From: an uncultured Clostridia bacterium
GTDB taxonomy: Bacteria > Bacillota > Clostridia > Christensenellales > Borkfalkiaceae
DNA length: 64,000 nucleotides
Direction of reading: 5' to 3'
Assembly (NCBI GenBank): GCA_934248055.1
Contig: CAKQKI010000001.1
Location: forward strand, 124,001 to 188,000
In this document: positions 8,820-17,347 of the stretch, piece by piece
Position numbering within the stretch: position 1 is the stretch's first letter
How the letters are laid out: each line of letters opens with the position of its first letter
Position numbers and translations under genes: made by a program
Notes under the pieces: generated by a model
Seen by the model: only the letters and a program-made list of their open reading frames with translations
Databases searched by the model: none
Told to the model about the DNA's origin: nothing

Positions 8820-11255
8820 TTATTTATAAAAAACTTCCGCTTTTACGGTTTTGCCCGCGTGCGCGAGCGGAAGAATTCCGTTTTCGCATTTCTCGCCGTT
8901 TACGAACACGCCTTGTTTTTTATCGTCGCGCAAGGCGTGAATCTCGTACCTGCCGCCGCGATAAAACCGCGTTACGAAAAATTCGTTTATTTCTTTCGGC
9001 ATGCAAGGTTTAACGCAAAGTCCGTTTAAAGTCGGTTTTATACCGAGAATATATTGCGATGCATTTACGAAAGTCCACGCCGCCGTACCCGTGAGCCAAC
9101 TGTTTTTAGCCGAGCCGAAATCGGGCGCGTCCTTGCCCGCTATCATCTGACTGAAAACGTAAGGCTCGGTTTTGTGAATTTCGCTTATTTCTTCTGAATA
9201 AGCAGGGCAGATTCTGCGATAAATTTCGTATGCGCGGTCGCCGTTGCCTACTGTTGTTTCGGCGCAACTTACCCACGGATTGTTGTGGCAGAAAATACCT
9301 GCATTTTCTTTGTATCCCGGGGGATAGGAAGACACTTCGCCGAGATTTAAATGATATTCTTTATAAGCGGGTTGCAAAAGCAATATGCCGTACTTTGTGT
9401 CAAGATGTTTTTTAACGCTTTCGAGCGCGGTTTGCGCTTTGCCGTTTTCAACGCCTATTCCCGCCATTACGCACATACCTTGCGGCTCTATGAATATTTT
9501 TCCGTCTTCGCAGACTTTACTGCCGACGGGTTTTTCAAACGCGTCGTAGGCGCGGATAAACCATTCGCCGTCCCAACCGTAAGTTTCCACGGCTTTAACC
9601 ATAAGTTTTACTTGCTCTCTTATGCGCGCGCTTTCCGCCTTATCGTCCGACTTGTCGCATAATTTTGCGTATTCTTCGCCGTACTTTACGAACATGCCCG
9701 CTATAAACACGCTTTCCGCTTTTCCGCTTTCGTAGTTTGAGCAGGTCTGGAAACTTTCTCCCGGGGTTTTGGAAAAACAGTTGAGATTAAGGCAGTCGTT
9801 CCAATCGGCCCTGCCGATAAGCGGCAATCCGTGCGGACCTAAATGCGTCAGGGTAAAATCTATCGAGCGTTTAAGGTGGTTAATAAGCGGCGCGCGGTCC
9901 TGTTCGTTATTGTTGAAAGGAACGCTTTCGTTAAGTATCGAAAAATCGCCCGTTTCAGAAATATACGCGTAAACGCAGGCAACGAGCCAGAGCGGATCGT
10001 CGTTAAATCCGCCGCCCACGTCGGCGTTGCCGCGTTTGGTAAGCGGCTGATACTGATGCCAGGTTGAGCCGTCGGGCAGTTGGATAGACGCAATATCAAT
10101 TATTCTCTCTCTCGCCTTTTCGGGCAAAATATGCACGAACCCGAGAAGGTCCTGACAAGAATCTCTGAACCCCATTCCGCGGCCTATGCCGCTTTCGTAA
10201 TAACTCGCGCTCCTGCTCATACGGTAGGTTATAAGACATTGATATTGATTCCATATATTTACCGTGCGGTCGAATTTCTCGTCCGAAGTTTTAACCGCAA
10301 ATTTTCCGAGCAGGGTTTGCCAGCGGTCTTTAAGCGTTGCAAGTTCTTCGTAAACGGCTTTTTCGTCAGAATATTTTTTAATCAGGGTTTCGGCTTTACT
10401 TTTGTTTATAACGCCGGGGGCTTGCCATTTTTCGTTTTCGGGGTTTTCGGCGTAACCTAAAAGGTATACGAGCGAAATTTCATCGCCCTTTTTAAGGGTT
10501 ATATCCTTTCTTAAAAACGCCACGGGCGACCAGCCGCTCGCTTTTTCGTTAAACGAAGTGGCTTTGCTCACCGCAACGGGACTGTCGAAACCGTTGAATT
10601 TACCTAAAAAAGTATCGCGGTCGGTGTCGTAGCCGTCTATTTTCGAGTGAAGCGAGAAAAACGCGTAATGATTGCGCCTTTCGCGATATTCGGTCTTGTG
10701 GTAAACCGCGCCGAAGTCGGAATTTTCTACTATTTCTACTTCGCCCGTATTGTAGTTGCGCTGAAAGTTGGTAGTGTCGTCCTGCGCGTTCCACAAACAA
10801 AATTCCACGCCGCCGTAAACGGATAAAGTTTTATCGTTTTCGCCGTCGTTGCGAATTTTCAAAAGATTTATTTCGCAGTTATCGTTTAACGGCACGAAAC
10901 AAGTGAGTTGAGTTGCTATACCGTTTTTTTTCGCGTTAAAAATCGTATAATTTAAGCCGTGGCGACATTCGTAAAAGTCGAGCGGGGTTTTGCTCGGTAA
11001 AAACGCGGGCGAAAAAGTTACCGTTTTATCGGTTATATAGTAATATCGTCCGCCGTTGTCGGTTGCGGGAGAATTATAGCGGTAACGCGTTATGCGTCTT
11101 AATTTGGCGTCGCGGTAAAACGAGTAGCCGCCCGCCGTGTTTGAAATTATCGAAAAAAAGTCGTCGTTGCCGAGATAGTTTATCCAGGGCAAGGGCGTGT
11201 AAGGGGTAGTTATTACGTATTCTTTGCTTTTGTCGTCGAATCGTCCGAATTGCAT
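8820..11255 (-). CDS. GH94 glycoside phosphorylase, cellobiose phosphorylase-like
   Basis: The start at 11255 gives MQFGRFDDKSKEYVITTPYT, the typical N-terminus of the family, with aaggag upstream; the reading frame extends further but without support. Length is then 811 residues, typical of clostridial cellobiose phosphorylases. Motifs are WINYLG (24-29), GGYSFYRDAKLRRITRYRYN (42-61), GRGMGFRDSCQDLLG (358-372), GGFNDDPLWL (414-423) and RADWNDCLN (482-490), the last carrying the general-acid Asp. It is cytoplasmic and splits a beta-linked disaccharide with phosphate to give a sugar 1-phosphate. Cellobiose is the first guess; other GH94 specificities cannot be excluded. It is the first gene of the operon with GH36. 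Confidence 0.9.
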   Translation of the reverse strand: MQFGRFDDKSKEYVITTPYTPLPWINYLGNDDFFSIISNTAGGYSFYRDAKLRRITRYRYNSPATDNGGRYYYITDKTVTFSPAFLPSKTPLDFYECRHGLNYTIFNAKKNGIATQLTCFVPLNDNCEINLLKIRNDGENDKTLSVYGGVEFCLWNAQDDTTNFQRNYNTGEVEIVENSDFGAVYHKTEYRERRNHYAFFSLHSKIDGYDTDRDTFLGKFNGFDSPVAVSKATSFNEKASGWSPVAFLRKDITLKKGDEISLVYLLGYAENPENEKWQAPGVINKSKAETLIKKYSDEKAVYEELATLKDRWQTLLGKFAVKTSDEKFDRTVNIWNQYQCLITYRMSRSASYYESGIGRGMGFRDSCQDLLGFVHILPEKARERIIDIASIQLPDGSTWHQYQPLTKRGNADVGGGFNDDPLWLVACVYAYISETGDFSILNESVPFNNNEQDRAPLINHLKRSIDFTLTHLGPHGLPLIGRADWNDCLNLNCFSKTPGESFQTCSNYESGKAESVFIAGMFVKYGEEYAKLCDKSDDKAESARIREQVKLMVKAVETYGWDGEWFIRAYDAFEKPVGSKVCEDGKIFIEPQGMCVMAGIGVENGKAQTALESVKKHLDTKYGILLLQPAYKEYHLNLGEVSSYPPGYKENAGIFCHNNPWVSCAETTVGNGDRAYEIYRRICPAYSEEISEIHKTEPYVFSQMIAGKDAPDFGSAKNSWLTGTAAWTFVNASQYILGIKPTLNGLCVKPCMPKEINEFFVTRFYRGGRYEIHALRDDKKQGVFVNGEKCENGILPLAHAGKTVKAEVFYK

Positions 11256-11292
11256 TTTCTGATAAACTCCTTGTAATTTATTATCTGCCGTA

Positions 11293-11321
11293 ATAATAAC
11301 AAATTGTAACCCGAGTGTAAA
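11293..11321 (-). promoter_or_regulatory. Promoter for GH94-GH36 operon
   Basis: On the minus strand a -35 TTTACA (11321-11316), a 17-nt spacer and a -10 TATTAT (11298-11293) predict a start near 11286, a 30-nt leader and a normal Shine-Dalgarno before ATG 11255. Confidence 0.6.
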
Positions 11322-11365
11322 TGCGTATACTGCCAAAAAAGAAGATTTCTAAAAAATATATTAAG

Positions 11366-11397
11366 AAAGCATATTGTAATTATTACCGATATGCTTT
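11366..11397. promoter_or_regulatory. Perfect inverted-repeat operator candidate in divergent glycosidase promoter
   Basis: Nine-bp arms aaagcatat (11366-11374) and atatgcttt (11389-11397) are separated by 14 nt. The repeat covers the whole -35 to -10 interval of the GH1 promoter and lies about 45 bp upstream of the GH94 -35 box. A repressor bound here would block GH1 directly. Confidence 0.5.
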
Positions 11398-11402
11398 ACA
11401 AT
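11374..11402 (+). promoter_or_regulatory. Promoter for GH1 gene, predicts a leaderless transcript
   Basis: A -35 TTGTAA (11374-11379), a 17-nt spacer and a -10 TACAAT (11397-11402). The expected start point is at about 11409, which is the A of the ATG chosen for the GH1 gene. Confidence 0.65.
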
Positions 11403-11408
11403 TTTAGT

Positions 11409-12770
11409 ATGATTATGAAAAAAGATTTTATATGGGGCGCGGCTTCGGCGGCGTATCAGATCGAAGGCGCGTGGAACAAAGACGGCAAAACGCCGAGTAT
11501 ATGGGACGAGTTTACTCACGATAAAAGAGCCTATCGCGGGCAAACGGGCGACGTGGCTTGCGACCATTACCGCAGAATGGAAGAAGACGTCGCGCTTATG
11601 AAAGAGTCTGGTATAAATTCTTACAGATTTTCCGTCGCCTGGTCGAGAGTAATGCCCGCAGAGGGCGTTATCAACGAAAAGGGAATAGATTTTTATAATC
11701 GCCTTATAAACCTTCTTATAGAAAACGGCATAAAACCCCTGCTCACGCTTTATCACTGGGATATGCCCGTTTGGGTATACCTTAAAGGCGGCTTTTTAAA
11801 TCGCGATACGGTAAAACTTTTCTCTGCTTACGCCGCGCTTATATCGGATAAATTCGGCGACAGGGTTAAAGATTTTATAACTATAAACGAGCCGCAATGC
11901 GTTCTGCACGGCGGACTGTATTCCGACGCGCACGCCCCGGGCGTAAAACTCACTTTAAAGGAACTTCTGCTTGCCGCGCACAACTTGCTTTTGTGTCACG
12001 GCGAGGCGGTAAGGGTGATAAGAGAGAAAGTTCAGAACGCGAAAATAGGTCTTTCCACCTGCGGTTGGGTTACTTGCCCTTCGGACGATTCGCCCGAAAG
12101 TTTTAACGCGGCGTACGAAGATTTTTTTAAAGTGTGGAAAGAGCAGCCTATGAACTGTATGGCAGTGCTTGCCGACCCCGTTTATCTTGGCGACTATCCG
12201 AAAAAATATTATGAATATTTTAAAAACGAATTGCCGAAAATTACTGCCGAAGATTTAAAAATTATATCCGCGCCGCTTGATTTTATAGGGCAAAATATAT
12301 ATTCGGGATTTTATATGAACGGACGCGGCGAGATTACGCCCTTTAAAGACGGTTCTTCGCAAAACGATATGGGATGGGACGATATTCCCGAATCTGTATA
12401 TTACGGCTTAAAATTCTTGCATAAAAGGTATAATTTGCCTGTAATAATAACCGAAAGCGGCACGGCGCAAAACGACAGAGTGTGTTCAGACGGTAAAGTT
12501 CACGATTATTACCGCATAGACCATACTGCGAGATATTTACTGCAAATGAAAAGAGCCGTAGACGAGAAAATACCCGTAAACGGCTACTATTACTGGTCTT
12601 TTACCGATAATTTCGAGTGGAAATTCGGCTTTGCAAAGCGTTTCGGACTGATTTTTATAGATTACGAAACGCAAAAACGAATAAAGAAAGATTCTTTTTA
12701 TTTTTATAAAAAGGTAATAGAGAGCAACGGAAAAATTCTTCTTTCTCCGAGCGAAATTTTCAATCGATAA
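11409..12770 (+). CDS. GH1 beta-glucosidase / 6-phospho-beta-glucosidase family
   Basis: A cytoplasmic TIM-barrel enzyme of 453 residues. An upstream ATG at 11391 lies inside the promoter; ATG 11409 coincides with the predicted transcription start and gives MIMKKDFIWGAASAAYQIEG, the family N-terminus. Key residues are His116 and Trp117 of YHWDMP, acid/base Glu161 in ITINEP and nucleophile Glu349 in VIITESG, where the usual ENG reads ESG. It probably hydrolyses beta-linked gluco- or galacto-oligosaccharides. The adjacent intracellular phosphorylase and absence of a PTS favour non-phosphorylated substrates. There is no Shine-Dalgarno. The 3' end overlaps the convergent deacetylase gene by 11 bp. 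Confidence 0.9.
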   Translation: MIMKKDFIWGAASAAYQIEGAWNKDGKTPSIWDEFTHDKRAYRGQTGDVACDHYRRMEEDVALMKESGINSYRFSVAWSRVMPAEGVINEKGIDFYNRLINLLIENGIKPLLTLYHWDMPVWVYLKGGFLNRDTVKLFSAYAALISDKFGDRVKDFITINEPQCVLHGGLYSDAHAPGVKLTLKELLLAAHNLLLCHGEAVRVIREKVQNAKIGLSTCGWVTCPSDDSPESFNAAYEDFFKVWKEQPMNCMAVLADPVYLGDYPKKYYEYFKNELPKITAEDLKIISAPLDFIGQNIYSGFYMNGRGEITPFKDGSSQNDMGWDDIPESVYYGLKFLHKRYNLPVIITESGTAQNDRVCSDGKVHDYYRIDHTARYLLQMKRAVDEKIPVNGYYYWSFTDNFEWKFGFAKRFGLIFIDYETQKRIKKDSFYFYKKVIESNGKILLSPSEIFNR

Positions 12771-13599
12771 AATCGTTATAAAGCGCGCCGATCTTTGCTT
12801 TTACGTTATAAAATTTTATCAGTTCGGAAACCGAAACCACCTGAAATCCGCGCGATTTAAGGTCGGGTAAAAGTCTTTTTACGGCGTTCACGGTTTTCTC
12901 GTATCCTTGGTGCATAAGTACTATTCCGCCGTCTAAAAGATTCGACGAAACTGTATCGTAAATACCGTTTGCGCTCGTTGAAGATTCGTAATCTTTTACG
13001 TCAAGCGCAGGCGACCAGTTTATAAAAGTCGTTTTATATAGAGTTAGAACGCGCTTATCGGCGTGTCCGCCCGCAGGGCGCACGAGATGGACGGCTTTTT
13101 TGTCGAAAACTCTTAACTTATCGTCCGTTTTTTTAAGTTCGGCTATCACTTCGCTATCGGAAAGTTTATTTAAGTTGGGGTGGGTGTAGGTATGATTGCC
13201 GAGTTCGAAATTCATCTGAACGGCACGCGTTAAAACGGCGGCGTTCGTATCGCTTATTTTCGCGCCGAGAGTAAACAGAGTCGCGTGCGCGGTAAAAGTC
13301 GGGTTTTCCGAATTGAATTTTTCAAACACGTTTAAAAGATCGCTTGTTAGTTCGGTCGGTCCGTCGTCGAAAGTAAACGCTATAAGTCTGTTGTTTTTAC
13401 CTATATGCGAAATGTCAACGTCCGATACGTCCCACAAATCTTTATCGCTTTCCTGCGGGGAAGAAGGGTCGGCGGGAGTGGGGTTTTCCGGCGGCTTGAC
13501 CGACGGAACATTGCTTTGGTTTTTGTTTACGCAAGCCGTTTGCAAGCAAAATATAACCGCAAGCGCGAAGGAAAAAAGATAAGTAAATAATTTTTTCAT
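12760..13599 (-). CDS. NodB-type polysaccharide deacetylase, membrane-tethered
   Basis: A 279-residue protein starting at 13599 (gaggtga Shine-Dalgarno). The longer frame would put 20 extra residues before the signal sequence MKKLFTYLFSFALAVIFCLQ, so it was shortened. Cys23 sits in a non-canonical lipobox (LQTAC), so lipidation is likely but not certain. After a Pro/Ser linker the NodB fold shows TFDDGP (76-81), HTYTH (136-140, metal His), RPAGG (174-178, an unusual RPxxG form), WSPALDVKD and LMHQGY with His230. Expected role: removal of N- or O-acetyl groups from peptidoglycan or another glycan outside the cell. The gene is monocistronic and convergent with GH1. Confidence 0.85.
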   Translation of the reverse strand: MKKLFTYLFSFALAVIFCLQTACVNKNQSNVPSVKPPENPTPADPSSPQESDKDLWDVSDVDISHIGKNNRLIAFTFDDGPTELTSDLLNVFEKFNSENPTFTAHATLFTLGAKISDTNAAVLTRAVQMNFELGNHTYTHPNLNKLSDSEVIAELKKTDDKLRVFDKKAVHLVRPAGGHADKRVLTLYKTTFINWSPALDVKDYESSTSANGIYDTVSSNLLDGGIVLMHQGYEKTVNAVKRLLPDLKSRGFQVVSVSELIKFYNVKAKIGALYNDFID

Positions 13600-13719
13600 A
13601 ACATTCACCTCGATGCCGTGCAAAAATAATTCAAGCCTTGCAAAAACGCCGTAATCCACGCGCTTTTTGCAAATTCTATGCCCGACATAAAAATATTAAC
13701 ATATCCGAATTATAAAATC

Positions 13720-13784
13720 AATTTTCCGACCGCAAATGAGAAGAAATCTAAAAAAAAAGATAAAAAAAACACTATCGGAAAATT
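13720..13784. promoter_or_regulatory. Widely spaced inverted repeat upstream of the ABC importer
   Basis: Ten-bp arms aattttccga (13720-13729) and tcggaaaatt (13775-13784) are separated by 45 bp of A-rich sequence. They lie in the 230-bp region between the deacetylase (minus) and importer (plus) genes. This could be two half-sites of a looping regulator or a leader stem. No convincing -35/-10 pair was found here. Confidence 0.3.
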
Positions 13785-13829
13785 CAACGATATATTAAAA
13801 TGTAAGCGAAAGACGGAAAGGAGAAAAAG

Positions 13830-14789
13830 ATGCGACTTACGGCAAAAAAATCCCCGGGATCGGGTATAACCGTTCAAAAACAAAAACTAAATCTTAAAAG
13901 ATACTTAAACGACAATAAATTCGTTTATCTCATGATGCTGCCCGTTCTGGTATGGTTCGCGCTGTTTTGCTACTGGCCCATTACCTGGATAAGAATGGCT
14001 TTTTACGATTACAGTCTGACCAACGGATTTAAGGGCAGTACCTTCGTGCTGTTCAATAACTTTCTCGACTTTTTCGAAGGCGAGTTTTTACACCTTCTCG
14101 GCAACACGCTTGCAATAAACCTGCTCGCGCTCGTTTTTTTGTTTCCCGCGGCGATAGTGCTTGCGCTCGCGTTCAACGAAGTAAGGAATAAGTTTTATAA
14201 AAAAACTTTGTCGATAATAAGTTATCTGCCGCACTTTTTGTCCACCGCCGCGCTCGTGGGTTTTATAACTTCCTTTCTCGATCCAGACAGCGGACTTGCG
14301 GGGCAGATTTGCAAAATTCTTAATATAAATTACAGAAATTCGCTATTATATCGGGCAGACGCTTTTCGCGGAATACAGGTCGTCTCGGGTATATGGCAGA
14401 CGGTGGGGTGGAACTCTATTATTTACAGCGCCGCGTTTACTTCGATAGACCCTTGCCTGTACGAAGCGGCGGAAATAGACGGGGCTAATAAGTGGCACGA
14501 AATATTCAATATAACTTTGCCGTCCGTTTTGCCGACGATAGTAATAATGCTTATAATGCAAATAGGCTCGATAATGGGCAGTAATTTTGAAAAGATTTAC
14601 CTTATGCAAAATAACGGCAATCTCGAAAAATCCGAAGTTATCGCCACTTACGTTTATAAAATGGCGTTTAACGAATACAATTACGGGCTTTCGACTGCGG
14701 TGGGATTATTCAACTCTCTCGTCGCGCTCGTGCTTGTAACCATAGCCAACGTGTTCAGCAAGAAACTTGCAGAAACTTCTCTTTGGTAA
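13830..14789 (+). CDS. Carbohydrate ABC transporter permease, LplB/YteP family
   Basis: A 319-residue integral membrane protein with about six helices; aaggag precedes the ATG. The conserved cytoplasmic EAA loop reads YEAAEIDGANKWHEIFNITLP near residue 210, which couples the permease to the ATPase. An N-terminal basic segment leads into LMMLPVLVWFALFCYWPITW. In this family the permease works with a YtcP-type partner and a large lipoprotein binder, both of which follow. No ATPase gene is present, so a shared MsmX-like ATPase encoded elsewhere is expected. Inference: import of a polysaccharide fragment processed by the downstream glycosidase. Confidence 0.9.
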   Translation: MRLTAKKSPGSGITVQKQKLNLKRYLNDNKFVYLMMLPVLVWFALFCYWPITWIRMAFYDYSLTNGFKGSTFVLFNNFLDFFEGEFLHLLGNTLAINLLALVFLFPAAIVLALAFNEVRNKFYKKTLSIISYLPHFLSTAALVGFITSFLDPDSGLAGQICKILNINYRNSLLYRADAFRGIQVVSGIWQTVGWNSIIYSAAFTSIDPCLYEAAEIDGANKWHEIFNITLPSVLPTIVIMLIMQIGSIMGSNFEKIYLMQNNGNLEKSEVIATYVYKMAFNEYNYGLSTAVGLFNSLVALVLVTIANVFSKKLAETSLW

Positions 14790-14802
14790 GGAGCGTGTGC
14801 GT

Positions 14803-15702
14803 ATGAACAGAAAAATTAAAAGAAGCGTTTCGGATAAAATAGGCTACGCCGTGCTTTTGATAATACTTACGCTTCTGGCGGTTACCGTTATTTATCCTTT
14901 TCTGAATATGGTAGCGATTTCGCTTTCGGATACTTCCGCGGTACGCAGCGGCGCGATAACTCTCTTTCCGCAAATATACGACGGTAAAAGTTACCGCATG
15001 GGCGCAACCTGGGCGGCGTATAAAATGGTCGCAACAAACAAAGCGATATATCTCGGGTACTACAACACTATAAAAGTGTGCGTTTTAACCTGTATTATCT
15101 CGTTATTGCTTACGAGTTTTGCCGCTTATCCCATGGCGTTTTCGAATATCAGGCTCAAAAAATTATACACGCAGTTTATAGTAATAACCATGTGGTTTTC
15201 GGCAGGCACCGTACCTAACTATATGGTTATGAAACAGTTAGGACTTATCGATTCGCACTGGTCGCTTATACTCTGCACGCTTTTAAGCGCGTATAACGTA
15301 ATAATAATGCGCGGATTTTTCTACGGAATGCCAAAGTCTATAGTAGAATCGGCAAAGATAGACGGCGCAAACGATATGGTAATATTGTTCCGTGTGATAC
15401 TACCGAACTGCGGACCCATACTTGCCACGATAGGCTTATGGATTATCGTGGGGCAGTGGAATCAGTATCAGAACCCGTTGCTTTATATCGAATCCGATCA
15501 AAAACGGGTTTTACAGCAAGTTCTGGCGTCGGTAATAAGTTCCGCGGGTTCGGCGGACTTCGATATAAGCGGAAGCAATCTCAGTATAGAGCAGGTGAGA
15601 AACGCCGCTTTAATGTTTACCATGTTACCTATAATAGCGGCCTTTCCGTTCTTCCAGAAATTCCTTATTTCGGGAACGATGACGGGCGCGGTTAAAGAAT
15701 AA
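14803..15702 (+). CDS. Carbohydrate ABC transporter permease, YtcP/LplC family
   Basis: The start at 14803 (MNRKIKRSVSDKIGY) has aaggag 7 nt upstream; the earlier in-frame ATG at 14767 would overlap the first permease and was rejected. Length is 299 residues, with six predicted helices. The EAA loop is VESAKIDGANDMVILFRVILP at about 185-205. It forms the heterodimeric channel with the preceding permease, 13 nt away. Confidence 0.9.
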   Translation: MNRKIKRSVSDKIGYAVLLIILTLLAVTVIYPFLNMVAISLSDTSAVRSGAITLFPQIYDGKSYRMGATWAAYKMVATNKAIYLGYYNTIKVCVLTCIISLLLTSFAAYPMAFSNIRLKKLYTQFIVITMWFSAGTVPNYMVMKQLGLIDSHWSLILCTLLSAYNVIIMRGFFYGMPKSIVESAKIDGANDMVILFRVILPNCGPILATIGLWIIVGQWNQYQNPLLYIESDQKRVLQQVLASVISSAGSADFDISGSNLSIEQVRNAALMFTMLPIIAAFPFFQKFLISGTMTGAVKE

Positions 15703-15723
15703 AAATCCTATCGGAGGAAAATT

Positions 15724-17337
15724 ATGAAAAATAAAAGATTTTTTAAATGTCTCGCGTTTGCGTTATCGATGGTAACGGCGGCGTCTGTGTTTACCGGTTG
15801 TCGTATAAATATCGATAAAAATAAGATTTCCCGCAGGGAAAGAACTCCACGCAGCAGTTACGTGCAGGACTATAATTACGACTTTAATTCGCGAGATAAA
15901 CTTACCATAAAAATTCTCGCGCCCATAAACGAGAACAAATACAGCAAAAAAGATAATCTTATACCGCAAATCGAGGCGGCAACGAACACTAAACTCGAAA
16001 TTGAATTCGTTTCGGAAGAAGCCTACCCCGACAGACTGGTTACGGCGCTCGGCAGGAAAGATACACCCGAACTGTTCTGTCGCGTACCTAATCGTCAGGC
16101 GCTTATTAAGGACGGCGCGGCTTATCCTATTTATGACCTTTTAATGCAATACGCGCCCGATTATATGGATATAGTCGAAAGTTATAAAGACCCGAATATG
16201 TTGCTCGAAATTACCGACGTTGAAACTTTCGAAATATATTCTATGATGAATATCCGCGAGCCGGAATGTCAACTTTCTTTCCTTATCCGTAAAGACTGGC
16301 TCGACGCGTTAGGGCTTTCCGTTCCTGAAACGTGGGACGAATTCGTAAACGTGTTGAAAGCGTTTAAAACGCGCGATCCCAACGGTAACGGCAAGCAGGA
16401 CGAAATACCTTTCTCCGTGCAGGACATTACTAATTTAAGGTACGCTTTCGGTATAGATACCAGATACTTCTTCGCTATGGACGGCGACGAATACGTTCCC
16501 ACGGTATACCATTCGCAATATAAAAAATATCTCGAAGCCTTGCAGGAGTTGTTTGCCGAAAGTCTGCTTGACAACCGTTATTACGAGCGCAGTTACGACG
16601 GCTTACAAAACATAATGTCAAACAATACGCTCGGCGCAACGGTATATTATTCCGAATACGCTAAAATATCCACCGAAGATTTGCGTAAAAACGGTTACGC
16701 AAGCGGCACGTGGGTAGGTATTCAGCCCGTGAAGGGCCCCGACGGATATTCGGGCGTTCAGAGCGCGGGCGGCTTTGAAAACAACTTTATGATTTCGTCC
16801 AAAGTGAGCGCGGAAAAGGCTCGCGAAATAGTTCGTTTTATGAACTGGTTTTACAGCAAGGAAGGTATTGCGCTTCTCAATTACGGCATAGAAGGTAAGC
16901 ATCACACACTTAACAAAGACGGAACGAGAACCATAAAGAAAGAATACGCAGACTTTACCGCGGCGCGTAAGGCGGGCATGCTGTTTGAATCGTTTAACTA
17001 TCGCTTTGCGAAAGACGCGTACTTGCAGTACGTTTTCAACGGCAATCCGGTAGAATCGCTTGCCGAAACGAATAAACTTTTCTACGACGCGTTGGGACTC
17101 GGCGACGCCGACGGCAACGGAAAATACAATTTCGTTAAAAACTGTTTCTGTCTTTACACCGCCGAGTGGACGAAGAATTCCACCACGCTCGAAAGAGAGA
17201 TGAAACAGTTTGAAGAAAAGGCTATTACGGGCGTATATTACGACAATAAACTTACGAGCGAACTCGAATCGCTCAAAAAGAAATATAAAAAGGCTTACGA
17301 AGAAGGAAAAACCGCTTACGGCGAGTTGAAAAAATAA
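15724..17337 (+). CDS. Extracellular solute-binding lipoprotein, LplA/YtcQ type
   Basis: A 537-residue protein with a clean lipoprotein signal (lipobox FTGC, Cys26) and a cggagga Shine-Dalgarno. Large size, an Asp-rich GNG motif (DPNGNGKQDEIPF) and a family-1 binding-protein fold are typical of the LplA/YtcQ group that binds oligosaccharides. It follows both permeases by 21 nt and is the substrate-capturing subunit. The ligand is not evident; the next gene is a clan GH-A glycosidase, suggesting a beta-linked plant or host glycan fragment. Confidence 0.9.
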   Translation: MKNKRFFKCLAFALSMVTAASVFTGCRINIDKNKISRRERTPRSSYVQDYNYDFNSRDKLTIKILAPINENKYSKKDNLIPQIEAATNTKLEIEFVSEEAYPDRLVTALGRKDTPELFCRVPNRQALIKDGAAYPIYDLLMQYAPDYMDIVESYKDPNMLLEITDVETFEIYSMMNIREPECQLSFLIRKDWLDALGLSVPETWDEFVNVLKAFKTRDPNGNGKQDEIPFSVQDITNLRYAFGIDTRYFFAMDGDEYVPTVYHSQYKKYLEALQELFAESLLDNRYYERSYDGLQNIMSNNTLGATVYYSEYAKISTEDLRKNGYASGTWVGIQPVKGPDGYSGVQSAGGFENNFMISSKVSAEKAREIVRFMNWFYSKEGIALLNYGIEGKHHTLNKDGTRTIKKEYADFTAARKAGMLFESFNYRFAKDAYLQYVFNGNPVESLAETNKLFYDALGLGDADGNGKYNFVKNCFCLYTAEWTKNSTTLEREMKQFEEKAITGVYYDNKLTSELESLKKKYKKAYEEGKTAYGELKK

Positions 17338-17347
17338 AAAAGGTTTT

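Noticed and set aside
13660..13700. TTGCAA with TAAAAA as promoter for the LplB-type operon
   Set aside because: Spacing of 15 nt and a poor -10; not convincing enough to list.
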